This document shows, piece after piece, positions 27,817-36,099 of a stretch of DNA of 61,319 nucleotides. The notes under the pieces were generated by a model, which worked only from the letters and a program-made list of their open reading frames with translations, ran no database searches and had not been told where the DNA came from. Where the stretch lies: NCBI GenBank assembly GCA_902574525.1, contig CACGNQ010000004.1:1-61319 (forward strand). Direction: 5' to 3'. Position 1 is the first letter of the stretch; each line of letters begins with the position of its first letter. Position numbers and translations under genes: made by a program. This DNA is from an uncultured Pelagibacteraceae bacterium. GTDB lineage: Bacteria > Pseudomonadota > Alphaproteobacteria > Pelagibacterales > Pelagibacteraceae.

Positions 27817-28233
27817 TTAAACATAAATTTTATCAGCTAAACCATAACATAGAATTGCACTCATAATAGTTAAAGCTAATGGTGCATATATTCCATCATC
27901 ACGAGTTTTTTTGTTTACACCCGTCTTATCAATTTTAAGTGAGTAAAAATTTATAACCAAGATTGATGCATTGATTATAAAAATTAAATTAAAGAAAGCC
28001 CAAGTTGCTTCCAGCCCACCTGATCTAACAAAAGCCACATAGATAGCCATAATCACTGTTGCAACCATAAATGAACCACCAAATCGAGTTAACAAAGTTG
28101 CAGATTTATCAACTCCTCTACCTTTAAGAAAGTTTTTAGTATCAAATACTAATTGATAAGCATAAGCTCCCACTATTCCAAAATGAACCAAGTAAATAAT
28201 TAAATAAAAAATATTATTGAATTTTTCAATCAT
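27817..28233 (-). CDS. Four-helix membrane protein of unknown function
   Basis: 138 aa with four hydrophobic helices at roughly residues 8-28, 48-68, 75-98 and 115-133. Not recognised. The start overlaps the stop of the DUF1330 gene by eight bases, and the same series of small genes continues on both sides. Confidence 0.65.
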   Translation of the reverse strand: MIEKFNNIFYLIIYLVHFGIVGAYAYQLVFDTKNFLKGRGVDKSATLLTRFGGSFMVATVIMAIYVAFVRSGGLEATWAFFNLIFIINASILVINFYSLKIDKTGVNKKTRDDGIYAPLALTIMSAILCYGLADKIYV

Positions 28234-28522
28234 GAGAATCTCCTTTTATTATAATTAGGTTACCTTCAGAATTATTAATGCGCAAATGCTTAATTAACCC
28301 ATACTCTTCTGAATTGTACCACTCCAAAGCTTTTTCATAAGTTGGAAACTTAATTATTACATTTCTTGAATAATCCCATTTTCCCTCTAAATGCTTAAAT
28401 TCTCCAGCTCTGACAAGATACTTTCCCCCAAATGAAGCAACAGATTTAGGAACTTTTTCTGCGTATTCTTTATAACCTTCTTTGTTTTTTAAATTAATCT
28501 GTGCAATTACATAACCAGCCAT
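28226..28522 (-). CDS. DUF1330-family protein
   Basis: 98 aa ferredoxin-like fold. MAGYVIAQINLKNKEGYKEYAEKV at the N-terminus and KFPTYEKALEWYNSEEYG in the middle are the hallmark segments of DUF1330. The family has no assigned reaction. The start coincides with the last base of the GYD-like gene stop. It overlaps the downstream four-helix membrane gene. Confidence 0.85.
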   Translation of the reverse strand: MAGYVIAQINLKNKEGYKEYAEKVPKSVASFGGKYLVRAGEFKHLEGKWDYSRNVIIKFPTYEKALEWYNSEEYGLIKHLRINNSEGNLIIIKGDSHD

Positions 28523-28845
28523 TACTTGCCAGGTTTAATAACTGTATTTGCAGCATTGGCAGCATTTTGAAAAGCTTTATTATAATCAATAACTTCGTGC
28601 ACCATTAAATCATCCATTAGTCCAGAATTTTTAAAAGCTATTTTTAGGGCAACGGCTTGCTCGTATTCACCCTCAACACAAGAAATTACGTCAAATCTAC
28701 CTCTTACCCACTCGTAAGAAATAAGTTTTAAACCAGCAGCCTCTGTTACCTTTTTTGTAGAAGCAAATCTGTCTGCAGTTGGTTCATTCTGCATTCTCTT
28801 CATTAACTCTCCACTTATTTTTCCAATTAGATAAAACTTAGCCAT
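28522..28845 (-). CDS. GYD-domain-like protein
   Basis: 107 aa. WVRGRFDVISCVEGE near residues 46-60 and HEVIDYNKAF near residue 83 align with the GYD pattern also seen in the protein at 8975-9292. The start is preceded by an AGGAGG-type ribosome site. The function is unknown. It is one base from DUF1330, so the two ferredoxin-fold proteins are probably made together. Confidence 0.7.
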   Translation of the reverse strand: MAKFYLIGKISGELMKRMQNEPTADRFASTKKVTEAAGLKLISYEWVRGRFDVISCVEGEYEQAVALKIAFKNSGLMDDLMVHEVIDYNKAFQNAANAANTVIKPGK

Positions 28846-28857
28846 TTATCCTCCTTT

Positions 28858-29235
28858 TTAGTATAAAGTTTGCACAACTTTTTCTACTCTTCCTTTTCCA
28901 TCTGGAATGGTTTTTTCTAAAAAAGCATGGCAACCATCAGTTAATTCTTTATTATATTTAGAACCATAATACTTATCTACAGCTTTATTAGCTCCTTCAT
29001 CCCAATCTTTCTCTTTTATACCAATCTCTAAAGCATAAGTTTTCCAAACTTTAGCTGATGAAATAGACTTTTCTTTCATACTATACTCAAATGTTTCCCC
29101 TGAAGGTAAAAAATAGTTAGCCATGTATATACCAACGCAATCCCATGCTTTTTCCATATCTTTCTTGCTCAAATCTCCTGCATTAGCAGAGTTAATAAAA
29201 ACGATGCTAAATAAAACTAAAAATAATTTTTTCAT
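28858..29235 (-). CDS. Small secreted protein of unknown function
   Basis: 125 aa with an N-terminal signal peptide (residues 1-19, ending NANA/G) and a soluble helical mature part with two cysteines (AWDCVGIYM and DGCHAF), which could form a disulfide in the periplasm. Not recognised. It sits between two other short genes in the same strand series, three bases from its upstream neighbour. Confidence 0.65.
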   Translation of the reverse strand: MKKLFLVLFSIVFINSANAGDLSKKDMEKAWDCVGIYMANYFLPSGETFEYSMKEKSISSAKVWKTYALEIGIKEKDWDEGANKAVDKYYGSKYNKELTDGCHAFLEKTIPDGKGRVEKVVQTLY

Positions 29236-29237
29236 AT

Positions 29238-29528
29238 TTAAACCTCTACTTTAGATAATTCCCATAATTGTACATTGTCTACGCATTCTGCGTAAATCGC
29301 TTTAGCTTTTGGATTATTGCCAGCAACAAATTCTTTCATTCCAGCCTCATTATGAACTGAAACCTTAAACAGAATACCGCTTTTGTCAGGTTTCATTCCA
29401 CCAATAGTTTTTTCTGGATAAGCAAGACTTTTCCTTACTTCCATACCTTCATCAGACTGCATCCATCCCATAAAAGTTTCTAGTTTACCTTCTTTAAGAT
29501 TAACTAAAGCTAACATTTCTTTTTCCAT
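29238..29528 (-). CDS. Small cytoplasmic hypothetical protein (96 aa)
   Basis: No signal peptide or membrane helix. The pattern of strands and helices (EMLALVNLKEGKLETFMGWM and ILFKVSVHNEAGMKEFV) resembles a dimeric alpha-beta ferredoxin-like fold, as in the neighbouring DUF1330 and GYD proteins, but the family is not recognised. A GGAGG-type ribosome site precedes the ATG. Confidence 0.6.
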   Translation of the reverse strand: MEKEMLALVNLKEGKLETFMGWMQSDEGMEVRKSLAYPEKTIGGMKPDKSGILFKVSVHNEAGMKEFVAGNNPKAKAIYAECVDNVQLWELSKVEV

Positions 29529-29557
29529 TTTATTTCTCCTCCCTTGTTGTAAGTGAT

Positions 29558-29941
29558 TTATTTTTTCATCGCATTAAACATGCTAAGAGTATCATCAAAA
29601 GTCATCATAATTTTAGTTTTTCCGTCATCACTAACTTCAAAGTAATGACCAAACATAGTATCCATGTTGTCAGCAGTTGCATGCACTCTAACAAATACTT
29701 TATTACCTTCACTGATCATATCTAAAATTTTTAAATGGAAATTTGGCCATGTTGCTGGAATTTTTGACATTGCAGCCATCATAGCTTGTTTACCTTTGTG
29801 AACTCCTGATAATGGGTGAACTCCTTCTTTACCTGGAAATGTCCATACAATATTGTCATCAATCATATCATTAAAAAAAGTTTCCATATCGCCTTTACCA
29901 AAAAGCTCGTAAGCTTTTCTTGTTTGTTCTTTTACGTCCAT
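29558..29941 (-). CDS. SnoaL/ketosteroid-isomerase-like NTF2-fold protein
   Basis: 127 aa. VKEQTRKAYELFGKGDMETFFNDMIDD, NIVWTFPG, and HATADNMDTMFGHYFEV follow the SnoaL-like pattern of a helical start and a curved sheet forming a pocket. No signal peptide. It is the second NTF2-like gene in this minus-strand series. Substrate is unknown. Confidence 0.78.
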   Translation of the reverse strand: MDVKEQTRKAYELFGKGDMETFFNDMIDDNIVWTFPGKEGVHPLSGVHKGKQAMMAAMSKIPATWPNFHLKILDMISEGNKVFVRVHATADNMDTMFGHYFEVSDDGKTKIMMTFDDTLSMFNAMKK

Positions 29942-29970
29942 AAAATATTCCTTTCTAAATTAATTGTTAA

Positions 29971-30447
29971 TTAATAAGTATACTTTCCGCTCATTTGATT
30001 CATTGAATGAGCCATTCCACTTTTGCCTTTAAGATTTTGTCTGCTTGAAAATCCTGTTCCTGATATGTTTTCATATTTTCCAGTTCCACCAATAATAATG
30101 AAATCTCCAGAACCACCAACACCTCCAGTGCCTTTACCTTTATAATTTATGAATACTTTTTCTCCGTCATTTAGATAAAATGTACACATTCCAGTTTCAT
30201 CATCAAACTTACCTGCAGTTAAAGTAAGTCCTCCAATACAATGCATAGTAGATTTGTCAAAAATACTTCCATTTTCTTTGTCTGAAAGTCCAGCATTACC
30301 ATCATAAGTTATACTCATATTACCATTACCAGCATTCATAACATTCATTTCCCATGAACCCATTCCACTTGCATTAAACTTCCCTGTCTCAGCTAATAAG
30401 TTAGAGGTAAATAGTGTAAAAAAAGTTAATATAATTATTTTTTTCAT
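29971..30447 (-). CDS. Secreted Gly-rich beta-sandwich-like protein
   Basis: 158 aa from the ATG at 30447 (MKKIIILTFF), preceded by a GGAG-type ribosome site. An upstream in-frame extension to 30510 overlaps the next gene and is rejected. Signal peptide residues 1-19 end SNLLAE. The mature part is rich in Gly and beta-strand, with GTGGVGGSGDFIIIGGTGKY near residue 115 and a conserved-looking Cys pair (MHCIGG, GMCTFYL). Family not recognised. It is likely periplasmic or surface located. Confidence 0.65.
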   Translation of the reverse strand: MKKIIILTFFTLFTSNLLAETGKFNASGMGSWEMNVMNAGNGNMSITYDGNAGLSDKENGSIFDKSTMHCIGGLTLTAGKFDDETGMCTFYLNDGEKVFINYKGKGTGGVGGSGDFIIIGGTGKYENISGTGFSSRQNLKGKSGMAHSMNQMSGKYTY

Positions 30448-30457
30448 AGTTTTCTCC

Positions 30458-30742
30458 TTACATTTTTGAAAAGTCCATAACCTGCGAACATTCTTCAGAA
30501 GTAGTGTCAAAAAAATTGTTCATATCTCCTAATTGATCAATAATGGCTTGAGGACTTTCCGCTTGCCATTTACAGTACATGTTCATTGAGTCGCCTGCAC
30601 ACATCATAGTCATATGGCATACAGCTTTTTCACCGTTTACTCCTTTTTTTAAATCTTCAGGAGAAGTTGAACCGACAACCTCATGAAATTTTTTTTTCAT
30701 TTCTTCTGATTTAAAAACGTGTGTTGCTAAATAATCTTTCAT
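30458..30742 (-). CDS. Small hypothetical protein with four cysteines (94 aa)
   Basis: The ATG at 30742 (MKDYLATH) follows GGAAG and is chosen over an upstream start at 30784 that lacks a ribosome site. Residues 45-60 read KAVCHMTMMCAGDSMNMYCKW, with Met- and Cys-rich spacing, and another Cys follows in EECSQV. This pattern could bind a metal, but that is inference. It begins the minus-strand series of small genes. No recognised family. Confidence 0.62.
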   Translation of the reverse strand: MKDYLATHVFKSEEMKKKFHEVVGSTSPEDLKKGVNGEKAVCHMTMMCAGDSMNMYCKWQAESPQAIIDQLGDMNNFFDTTSEECSQVMDFSKM

Positions 30743-30822
30743 AATGCTTCCTTTCAAAAGTACAATTAAACTTAATATATTCAAAAAATGTATAGATTTT
30801 ATTACAATGCAGGTATGCGGTC

Positions 30823-31824
30823 TTATATCCAGTTAGGAAATGGTAAGCCTTTTTCTTGAAGAAATTTCTTATTAAACAGCTTGGAGTTGTATTTATCTGA
30901 TCTATCGCAAAGAATTGTTACAATAGTTTTTCCAGGTCCTAACTTTTTACCCAATCTTATAGCTCCAGCTATATTTACTCCGCAGCTTGTACCTAAACTT
31001 AAACCTTCATTTTGGATTAGATCGTACAAGATTGGTAATGACTCTTGATCACTTATTGAAAATGCACCATCAATTTTAGCTTCTGCAAAATTTGCAGTCA
31101 CTCTACTTGAGCCAATTCCTTCTGTGATTGAATTACCATCGCCTTTAAGTTCTCCATTTTCTATATAATTGTATAAAGAAGATCCAGCAGGGTCTGATAA
31201 ATAAATTTTTACATCTTTACTTTTTTCTTTTAAATAACTACTTACTCCAGCAATTGTTCCACCAGTACCTGATGCACAAACAAAAGCATCAACCTTACCT
31301 TCAGTTTGATCCCAAATTTCAGGTCCAGTAGATTCGTAATGTCCTTTTGAATTTGCAGTATTATCAAACTGGTTAGCCCAAACCACCCCATGATTGTTTG
31401 AACTTTTTAATTCATCAGCAAGTCTTCCCGCAACTTTTACGTAATTGCCATCGTCTTTATATGGTTTAGGTGGTACTAATCTTAAATCTGCACCAATATT
31501 CTTAAGCATATCTTTTTTTTCTTGTGTTTGGTTATCATTCATAACTATGACCGTTTTATATCCTACTGAATTTCCAATTAGACATAATCCTATTCCAGTA
31601 TTTCCAGCTGTCCCTTCAACTATTGTTCCACCTTTAGATATAAGTTTTTTTTCTTCTGCATCCTTAATTAAAGCTAAGGCTGCTCTATCTTTTACTGATC
31701 CACCGGGGTTCAAATATTCTGCTTTACCGTAAATATTACAACCAGTTATTTCTGATGCTGCTTTTAATTTAACTAAAGGAGTATTTCCAATCCCTGAAAT
31801 AAAATTATTCTGAAAATTCTTCAT
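30823..31824 (-). CDS. cysK: Cysteine synthase A
   Basis: 333 aa PLP enzyme. K45 in [12 protein letters not shown] is the cofactor lysine, and [11 protein letters not shown] and [10 protein letters not shown] are the Asn/substrate and phosphate loops. It joins O-acetylserine and sulfide to cysteine. It overlaps cysE by 20 bases, so acetylserine production and use are encoded together. Upstream in the same direction are persulfide dioxygenase and sulfide:quinone oxidoreductase genes, placing assimilation and disposal of sulfide side by side. Confidence 0.93.
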   Translation of the reverse strand: MKNFQNNFISGIGNTPLVKLKAASEITGCNIYGKAEYLNPGGSVKDRAALALIKDAEEKKLISKGGTIVEGTAGNTGIGLCLIGNSVGYKTVIVMNDNQTQEKKDMLKNIGADLRLVPPKPYKDDGNYVKVAGRLADELKSSNNHGVVWANQFDNTANSKGHYESTGPEIWDQTEGKVDAFVCASGTGGTIAGVSSYLKEKSKDVKIYLSDPAGSSLYNYIENGELKGDGNSITEGIGSSRVTANFAEAKIDGAFSISDQESLPILYDLIQNEGLSLGTSCGVNIAGAIRLGKKLGPGKTIVTILCDRSDKYNSKLFNKKFLQEKGLPFPNWI

Positions 31825-32389
31825 TTTTTTCGTCGTTGTTTATACCATATGGTTTAAATTCTTCAGTTGCTGTTCCAACATTTTTAGCTGGTATACCTAT
31901 CATAATTCCATTTTCAGGAACGTTTTTTGTTACGACAGCATTTGCACCTATCTTTGCATTTTTTCCTACTGTAATTGGTCCTAATACTTGCGCGCCAGAG
32001 CCAACCACAACATTATCTTGAAGAGAAGGGTGTCTTTTGACTTCTCTTTGGTCGTTGGAATTTATACTTGGTGAAATTCCACCAAGCGTTACCATATGAT
32101 AAATTGTGACGTTATCTCCAATGTCTGAAGTCTCTCCTATTACAACTCCCATACCATGATCAATAAATAAATTTTTACCAATCCTTGCTTTAGGATGTAT
32201 TTCTATTCCAGTCATAAATCTTGAAAATTGTGAAATTATTCTCGCTATTAAATCGAATTTTGCAATTGCAAAAAAATTTGCAATCTTATGCATAAACACA
32301 GCTTTTACACCTGGATAAGTTAAAATTACAGCTAATTTTGATTTAGCTGCTGGATCTCTTTCAATAATAGACTCTAAAAATTCGTTCAT
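31805..32389 (-). CDS. cysE: Serine O-acetyltransferase
   Basis: 194 aa. A helical N-terminus is followed by left-handed beta-helix hexapeptide repeats from about residue 60 ([25 protein letters not shown] and later turns). The DHGMG with its catalytic His and the HMVTLGG segment are diagnostic of CysE. It makes O-acetylserine from serine and acetyl-CoA. It is shorter than the E. coli enzyme and similar to the compact forms of other bacteria. The gene overlaps cysK. Confidence 0.93.
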   Translation of the reverse strand: MNEFLESIIERDPAAKSKLAVILTYPGVKAVFMHKIANFFAIAKFDLIARIISQFSRFMTGIEIHPKARIGKNLFIDHGMGVVIGETSDIGDNVTIYHMVTLGGISPSINSNDQREVKRHPSLQDNVVVGSGAQVLGPITVGKNAKIGANAVVTKNVPENGIMIGIPAKNVGTATEEFKPYGINNDEKNEEFSE

Positions 32390-32425
32390 AAAATTTTATT
32401 TTTTAGGATTAGCTAAAAACTACTT

Positions 32426-32539
32426 CTAGCAACAGCAAGAAGCGTCTTCTGGTTTACATAAACACTCTCTGCCGCTTTCGCAAGCGCAAGCGTCATTAGA
32501 GCAGTTTGCACATATGCATTTAGGGTTATTGCATGCCAT
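32426..32539 (-). CDS. Metallothionein-like cysteine-rich peptide (37 aa)
   Basis: An ATG at 32539 opens 37 codons containing 11 cysteines: C3, C8, C10, C13, C18, C20, C26, C28, C35, C36 and C37. The arrangement shows CxC pairs (CIC, CAC, CLC), a CxxC and a CCC end, with few hydrophobic residues. This is what small bacterial metallothioneins look like, and it would bind Zn, Cu or Cd. It is too short for most gene finders. It lies between cysE and the persulfide dioxygenase gene on the same strand. Thiolate metal binding is inferred from composition alone. Confidence 0.68.
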   Translation of the reverse strand: MACNNPKCICANCSNDACACESGRECLCKPEDASCCC

Positions 32540-32592
32540 AAGAAAGATATAAATATTTATTGATTAATTACAATACTTTAATTTATCGCTGA

Positions 32593-33285
32593 TTATAACT
32601 GTTCTAAAGTAAGACCTTTTACGTTTGCAGGGACTGCAACATCCATCATTTTAGGATTTGCTAGATTTAGATTTTCCATTATTTCTGCGTATTGTTCTTT
32701 TGAACCAACTTGAAGCCTTGGATTATTGTTTTTTTCTTTTTCAATTGTTGAAAATTTTTTACCATTGTAATCGTGCGCAGGATAAACAAGTGTATTTTCA
32801 GGCAACTTTAATAGTTTATTAAATAAGGAATCATAGGCATCATATGAACTACCATTTTGAAAGTCTGTTCTTCCAGTTCCATTAATCAGCAAAGTATCGC
32901 CTGTAAAAACTCTATCTTTCATTAAGTAACTATAAGAACAGTCAGTATGACCAGGGGTGTACATTGCCTTAAGTTCGATATTTTCAATATTTATTTTTTC
33001 ATTATCTTTAATTTTTAAATCAATTACTTCTGATTTTGAATTTTCACCCATTATTCTTGTACAGCTTGTTCTTTTATTAAGTTCGTTTAGTGCAGTAATG
33101 TGATCCGCATGAATATGGGTGTCAATTACTTTTACTAATTTTAACTTTAATTTTTCTAAAATTTTTAAATATTCATCAGTATGCTCAATTACTGGATCAA
33201 TAATTAAAGCTTCTCTACCTTCACCGCTAGATATTACGTAAGTGTAAGTTGAAGATTTAGTATCAAAAAGTTGTTCAAAAATCAT
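32593..33285 (-). CDS. Persulfide dioxygenase (ETHE1-like MBL-fold)
   Basis: 230 aa metallo-beta-lactamase fold. Metal ligands H57, H59, D61 and H62 appear in THIHADHITA. GHTDCSYSYL and PAHDYNGK add the remaining His and Asp. The ETHE1-like group uses one iron to oxidise glutathione persulfide to sulfite. The gene is followed closely in the same direction by the metallothionein-like peptide and cysE. The quinone-dependent sulfide oxidase is just upstream, so together they give a sulfide oxidation route. Confidence 0.86.
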   Translation of the reverse strand: MIFEQLFDTKSSTYTYVISSGEGREALIIDPVIEHTDEYLKILEKLKLKLVKVIDTHIHADHITALNELNKRTSCTRIMGENSKSEVIDLKIKDNEKINIENIELKAMYTPGHTDCSYSYLMKDRVFTGDTLLINGTGRTDFQNGSSYDAYDSLFNKLLKLPENTLVYPAHDYNGKKFSTIEKEKNNNPRLQVGSKEQYAEIMENLNLANPKMMDVAVPANVKGLTLEQL

Positions 33286-33319
33286 AAGGTAATAATATTG
33301 ATATATTATTTACCTTAAA

Positions 33320-34561
33320 TTATTTTTCAAGTGCTTTATGATTTGGTTTTGCCCATTCTTTTCCTTTAAACATTACATTCCATTGTAACCAAGGAAACAG
33401 TTTTGATTTCATTTGCCAGTACAAAGAACTCGGTTTTGTTGGATCGAAAGGAAAGCTTGGTGTGACCTTTCCGGCATAACAAAATTCTGCTAGCATTACT
33501 TTTCCATACGCAACAGTTAAAGGACATGCACCATAACCATCGTAATGTCTGTAACTTTCAGAGGATTTTTTATAATCTTTAACAATATTATGTGCAACAA
33601 TAGGAGCTTGTTTTCTAACTGCAGCTCCAGTTTTAGCATTTGGAGCATTCATAACATCTCCCAGACTATAAACATTTTCATATTTAGTGTGTCTTAATGT
33701 GCCAACCTTATGATCAACATCAACCCAACCACCAGCATCAGCAAGTGGACTATTTTTTACAAAATCTGGCGATGTTTGAGGAGGTGTTACATGAATAAAA
33801 TCAAACTTTTTGGTAACTTCTTTTGAATTACCGTCTTTATCTGATTGTTTAAACACAGCTTCTTTTGACTGTCCATCAACGGATATTAAATTATGTTGGA
33901 AACTTCTTTTTATTCCATAAGAGTCACAAATTTCGTTTAAAGGTCCTTGAAAATGCGGCACTCCAAATATAACGGGCTTAGCACATAAAAATTCTAAATT
34001 ACTATCACTAAGCTTTCCTTTTTTCTTTAAATGATCTGCTGCCAAATAAGCTATTTTTTGTGGAGCACCTGCACATTTGATTGGCATTGGTGGTTCAGTA
34101 AATAATAAAGTTCCACCGTCTAATTGTTTCAAACAGTCCCAAGTGTAAATGGCCATCTCAGCCGAATAATTTGTACAAACATTGTTTTTTCCTAAATTTT
34201 CTTTTAAACCTGCAACACCGTCATAGTTTAATTTTAAACCAGGACAAACAACAAGATAATCATACGTGTATGTTCCTCCATTAGTTTTTAATGAATTTGA
34301 ATCTGGTAGAAATTCTTCAGCGTACTCCTTTATCCATTTTACATAACTTGGCATAACTGAAGACATTGGTTTTATTGTATCGTTTACATTGTAAGCCCCA
34401 GCGCCGACCAAAGTCCAAGCAGCTTGATATAAAGATTTTTCCGAAGGCTCTACAATTGATATTGTTAAATCTGATTTTAAACTATTTATTCTTGAGGCAA
34501 CAGCTATTCCTGCGCACCCTCCACCAACAATTAATACGTTTGAATGATTTGATTTTTCCAT
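33320..34561 (-). CDS. Sulfide:quinone oxidoreductase (SQOR-type)
   Basis: 413 aa from the ATG at 34561. Five further codons upstream (MLWFW) do not fit the family start. FAD-binding VGGGCAGIAVASR at the N-terminus, the redox Cys in MPIKCAGAPQKI and the second in GACPLTVAYGK match the pair of the mitochondrial-type SQR. The SFPFDPTK and LQWNVMFKG tail is also characteristic. It oxidises sulfide at the membrane and passes electrons to the quinone pool, giving persulfide for the adjacent dioxygenase. Confidence 0.87.
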   Translation of the reverse strand: MEKSNHSNVLIVGGGCAGIAVASRINSLKSDLTISIVEPSEKSLYQAAWTLVGAGAYNVNDTIKPMSSVMPSYVKWIKEYAEEFLPDSNSLKTNGGTYTYDYLVVCPGLKLNYDGVAGLKENLGKNNVCTNYSAEMAIYTWDCLKQLDGGTLLFTEPPMPIKCAGAPQKIAYLAADHLKKKGKLSDSNLEFLCAKPVIFGVPHFQGPLNEICDSYGIKRSFQHNLISVDGQSKEAVFKQSDKDGNSKEVTKKFDFIHVTPPQTSPDFVKNSPLADAGGWVDVDHKVGTLRHTKYENVYSLGDVMNAPNAKTGAAVRKQAPIVAHNIVKDYKKSSESYRHYDGYGACPLTVAYGKVMLAEFCYAGKVTPSFPFDPTKPSSLYWQMKSKLFPWLQWNVMFKGKEWAKPNHKALEK

Positions 34562-34630
34562 CCAAAACCATAACATTTAAACTAAGTAGATAATATACAT
34601 CTTATAAGTTGCGTGTTAATTTGAATATCG

Positions 34631-34658
34631 TTGAAATATAAGCCTAATGACTTATAAT
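34631..34658 (+). promoter_or_regulatory. Sigma70-type promoter for the peroxiredoxin gene
   Basis: TTGAAA at 34631-34636 and TATAAT at 34653-34658 are separated by 16 bp, an almost consensus pair. Transcription would start near 34665. A ribosome site GAAGGA at 34681-34686 lies eight bases before the ATG at 34695. Confidence 0.6.
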
Positions 34659-34694
34659 CATTCTAAATAATAAATTAATTGAAGGATAAATATT

Positions 34695-35357
34695 ATGACA
34701 TTAAAAATAAACAGTCTTGCTCCAGACTTTAAAGCTAAAACTCAAGAAGGTGACATATCTTTTCATGAGTGGTTAGGTGATAGCTGGGGAGTTTTATTTT
34801 CTCATCCAAAAGATTTTACACCAGTATGTACAACTGAACTAGGTTCATTAGCTAAAATGAAACCTGAATTTGATGCAAGAAATGTTAAGGTTCTTGGATT
34901 AAGTGTTGATCCAGTTTCAGACCATGTAAAATGGTTAGAAGACATAAAAGATGTTTGCGGAATGAAACCATCTTATCCAATAATTGCAGATGAAACTTTA
35001 GCGGTAGCTAAACTTTATAATATGTTGGAAGGTGACGCCGGGGTTACATCTATGGGAAGAACTGCTGTCGATAATGAAACTGTGCGAACAGTTTATATTA
35101 TAAGACCCGATAAAAGAATTGGACTTTTTCTAACTTATCCAATGACAACTGGAAGAAATTTTGCTGAAATATTAAGAGCAATTGACTCAATGCAAAGAAC
35201 TGCAAAACATAAAATTGCTACTCCAGCTGACTGGAAACCAGGGGAAGATGTTATTATTGTTCCTAAAGTTACTAACGAGGAAGCAAAAAAAATATACCCT
35301 GATGGATGGGAAACAGTTAAACCTTACTTAAGAAAAGTTCCAGATCCAAATAAATAA
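34695..35357 (+). CDS. 1-Cys peroxiredoxin (Prx6/AhpC-TSA family)
   Basis: 220 aa. The peroxidatic Cys is C45 in DFTPVCTTELG. The long C-terminal domain with RTVYIIRPDK and YPMTTGRNF belongs to the Prx6 group. It reduces peroxides in the cytoplasm. It is divergent from the sulfide-oxidation genes and has its own promoter and a hairpin after the stop, so it is a single-gene unit. Confidence 0.9.
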   Translation: MTLKINSLAPDFKAKTQEGDISFHEWLGDSWGVLFSHPKDFTPVCTTELGSLAKMKPEFDARNVKVLGLSVDPVSDHVKWLEDIKDVCGMKPSYPIIADETLAVAKLYNMLEGDAGVTSMGRTAVDNETVRTVYIIRPDKRIGLFLTYPMTTGRNFAEILRAIDSMQRTAKHKIATPADWKPGEDVIIVPKVTNEEAKKIYPDGWETVKPYLRKVPDPNK

Positions 35358-35367
35358 ATAAAATATC

Positions 35368-35403
35368 TAAGACCAACAGCTAATAAAAAAGTTGTTGGTC
35401 TTA
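35368..35403. terminator. Bidirectional hairpin after the peroxiredoxin gene
   Basis: TAAGACCAACAGC and GTTGTTGGTCTTA pair through 13 positions with one G-U, around a ten-base A-rich loop. It lies 10 bp after the peroxiredoxin stop and its right edge overlaps the stop of the convergent methyltransferase gene, so it can serve both transcripts. T-rich but not uniform sequence follows in either direction. Confidence 0.65.
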
Positions 35404-36099
35404 ATTAATTATTTCAAGCACATCATTTTCATCTATAATTCTCATAAATTTTTTATGATGAATATAATAGTCTCTAAATTTTAAGTTTTTAAAATTTTCT
35501 ATTTTATCGACTAGTAAATCTTTATTTTTTCTTTTTAGAATTAACCCTAAGCCTTGATCAGCTTCAATAGTATAAGTATCTATATCTATTCTTGTTCTTG
35601 ATTTTACTATAGATTTCCATACGTCACCGTTCCAACTAGAATGAGTTTGTGGGATAGTTTGATGCCATATTTTAGCTGGTAGACAATCATGAATTAAAAT
35701 AACCCCGTTATCGTTTAATACTTTTAAAGAATTTTCTATATCTTTTAATACTTGTTCATAAACATGAAGACCATCTATAAATATTAAATCAAATGTGATT
35801 TTGTTTTGTTTAAAAAAATCATCACTTGTCATCCGATGTGTTCCACCAGACTGTGGATCAACTCCAATTTTGTTTTTAATAATTATTTTTGAGAAATTAA
35901 CATCACTTTGACATCCAATTTCTAGATATGATTCAAATTTCTTTTTTTTTATTATTTTATTAATTATGTCAAATCGACTTGATTTTTTGTGCCAATCATA
36001 ATCAAATTTTTTTGAGAATCGCTCATTTGTAAAAAAATAATAAAGTCTTCTTAAATATAATGTAAATTTGCCTGGTAAGGCATCATTTCTTATAATCAT
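35401..36099 (-). CDS. Class I SAM-dependent methyltransferase (Methyltransf_24-like)
   Basis: 232 aa. ESYLEIGCQSD is the SAM-binding motif I. LIFIDGLHVYEQVLKDIENS and GVILIHDCLP are motifs seen in the Methyltransf_24 group, which modifies sugars, peptides or small molecules. The target is unknown. The start overlaps the racemase gene stop by four bases, so both are expressed from one message. Confidence 0.8.
   Translation of the reverse strand: MIIRNDALPGKFTLYLRRLYYFFTNERFSKKFDYDWHKKSSRFDIINKIIKKKKFESYLEIGCQSDVNFSKIIIKNKIGVDPQSGGTHRMTSDDFFKQNKITFDLIFIDGLHVYEQVLKDIENSLKVLNDNGVILIHDCLPAKIWHQTIPQTHSSWNGDVWKSIVKSRTRIDIDTYTIEADQGLGLILKRKNKDLLVDKIENFKNLKFRDYYIHHKKFMRIIDENDVLEIIN

Noticed and set aside
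30448..30510. Upstream extension of the secreted Gly-rich protein
   Set aside because: It would enter the preceding gene and place 21 residues ahead of a clear signal peptide. The ATG at 30447 has the ribosome site.
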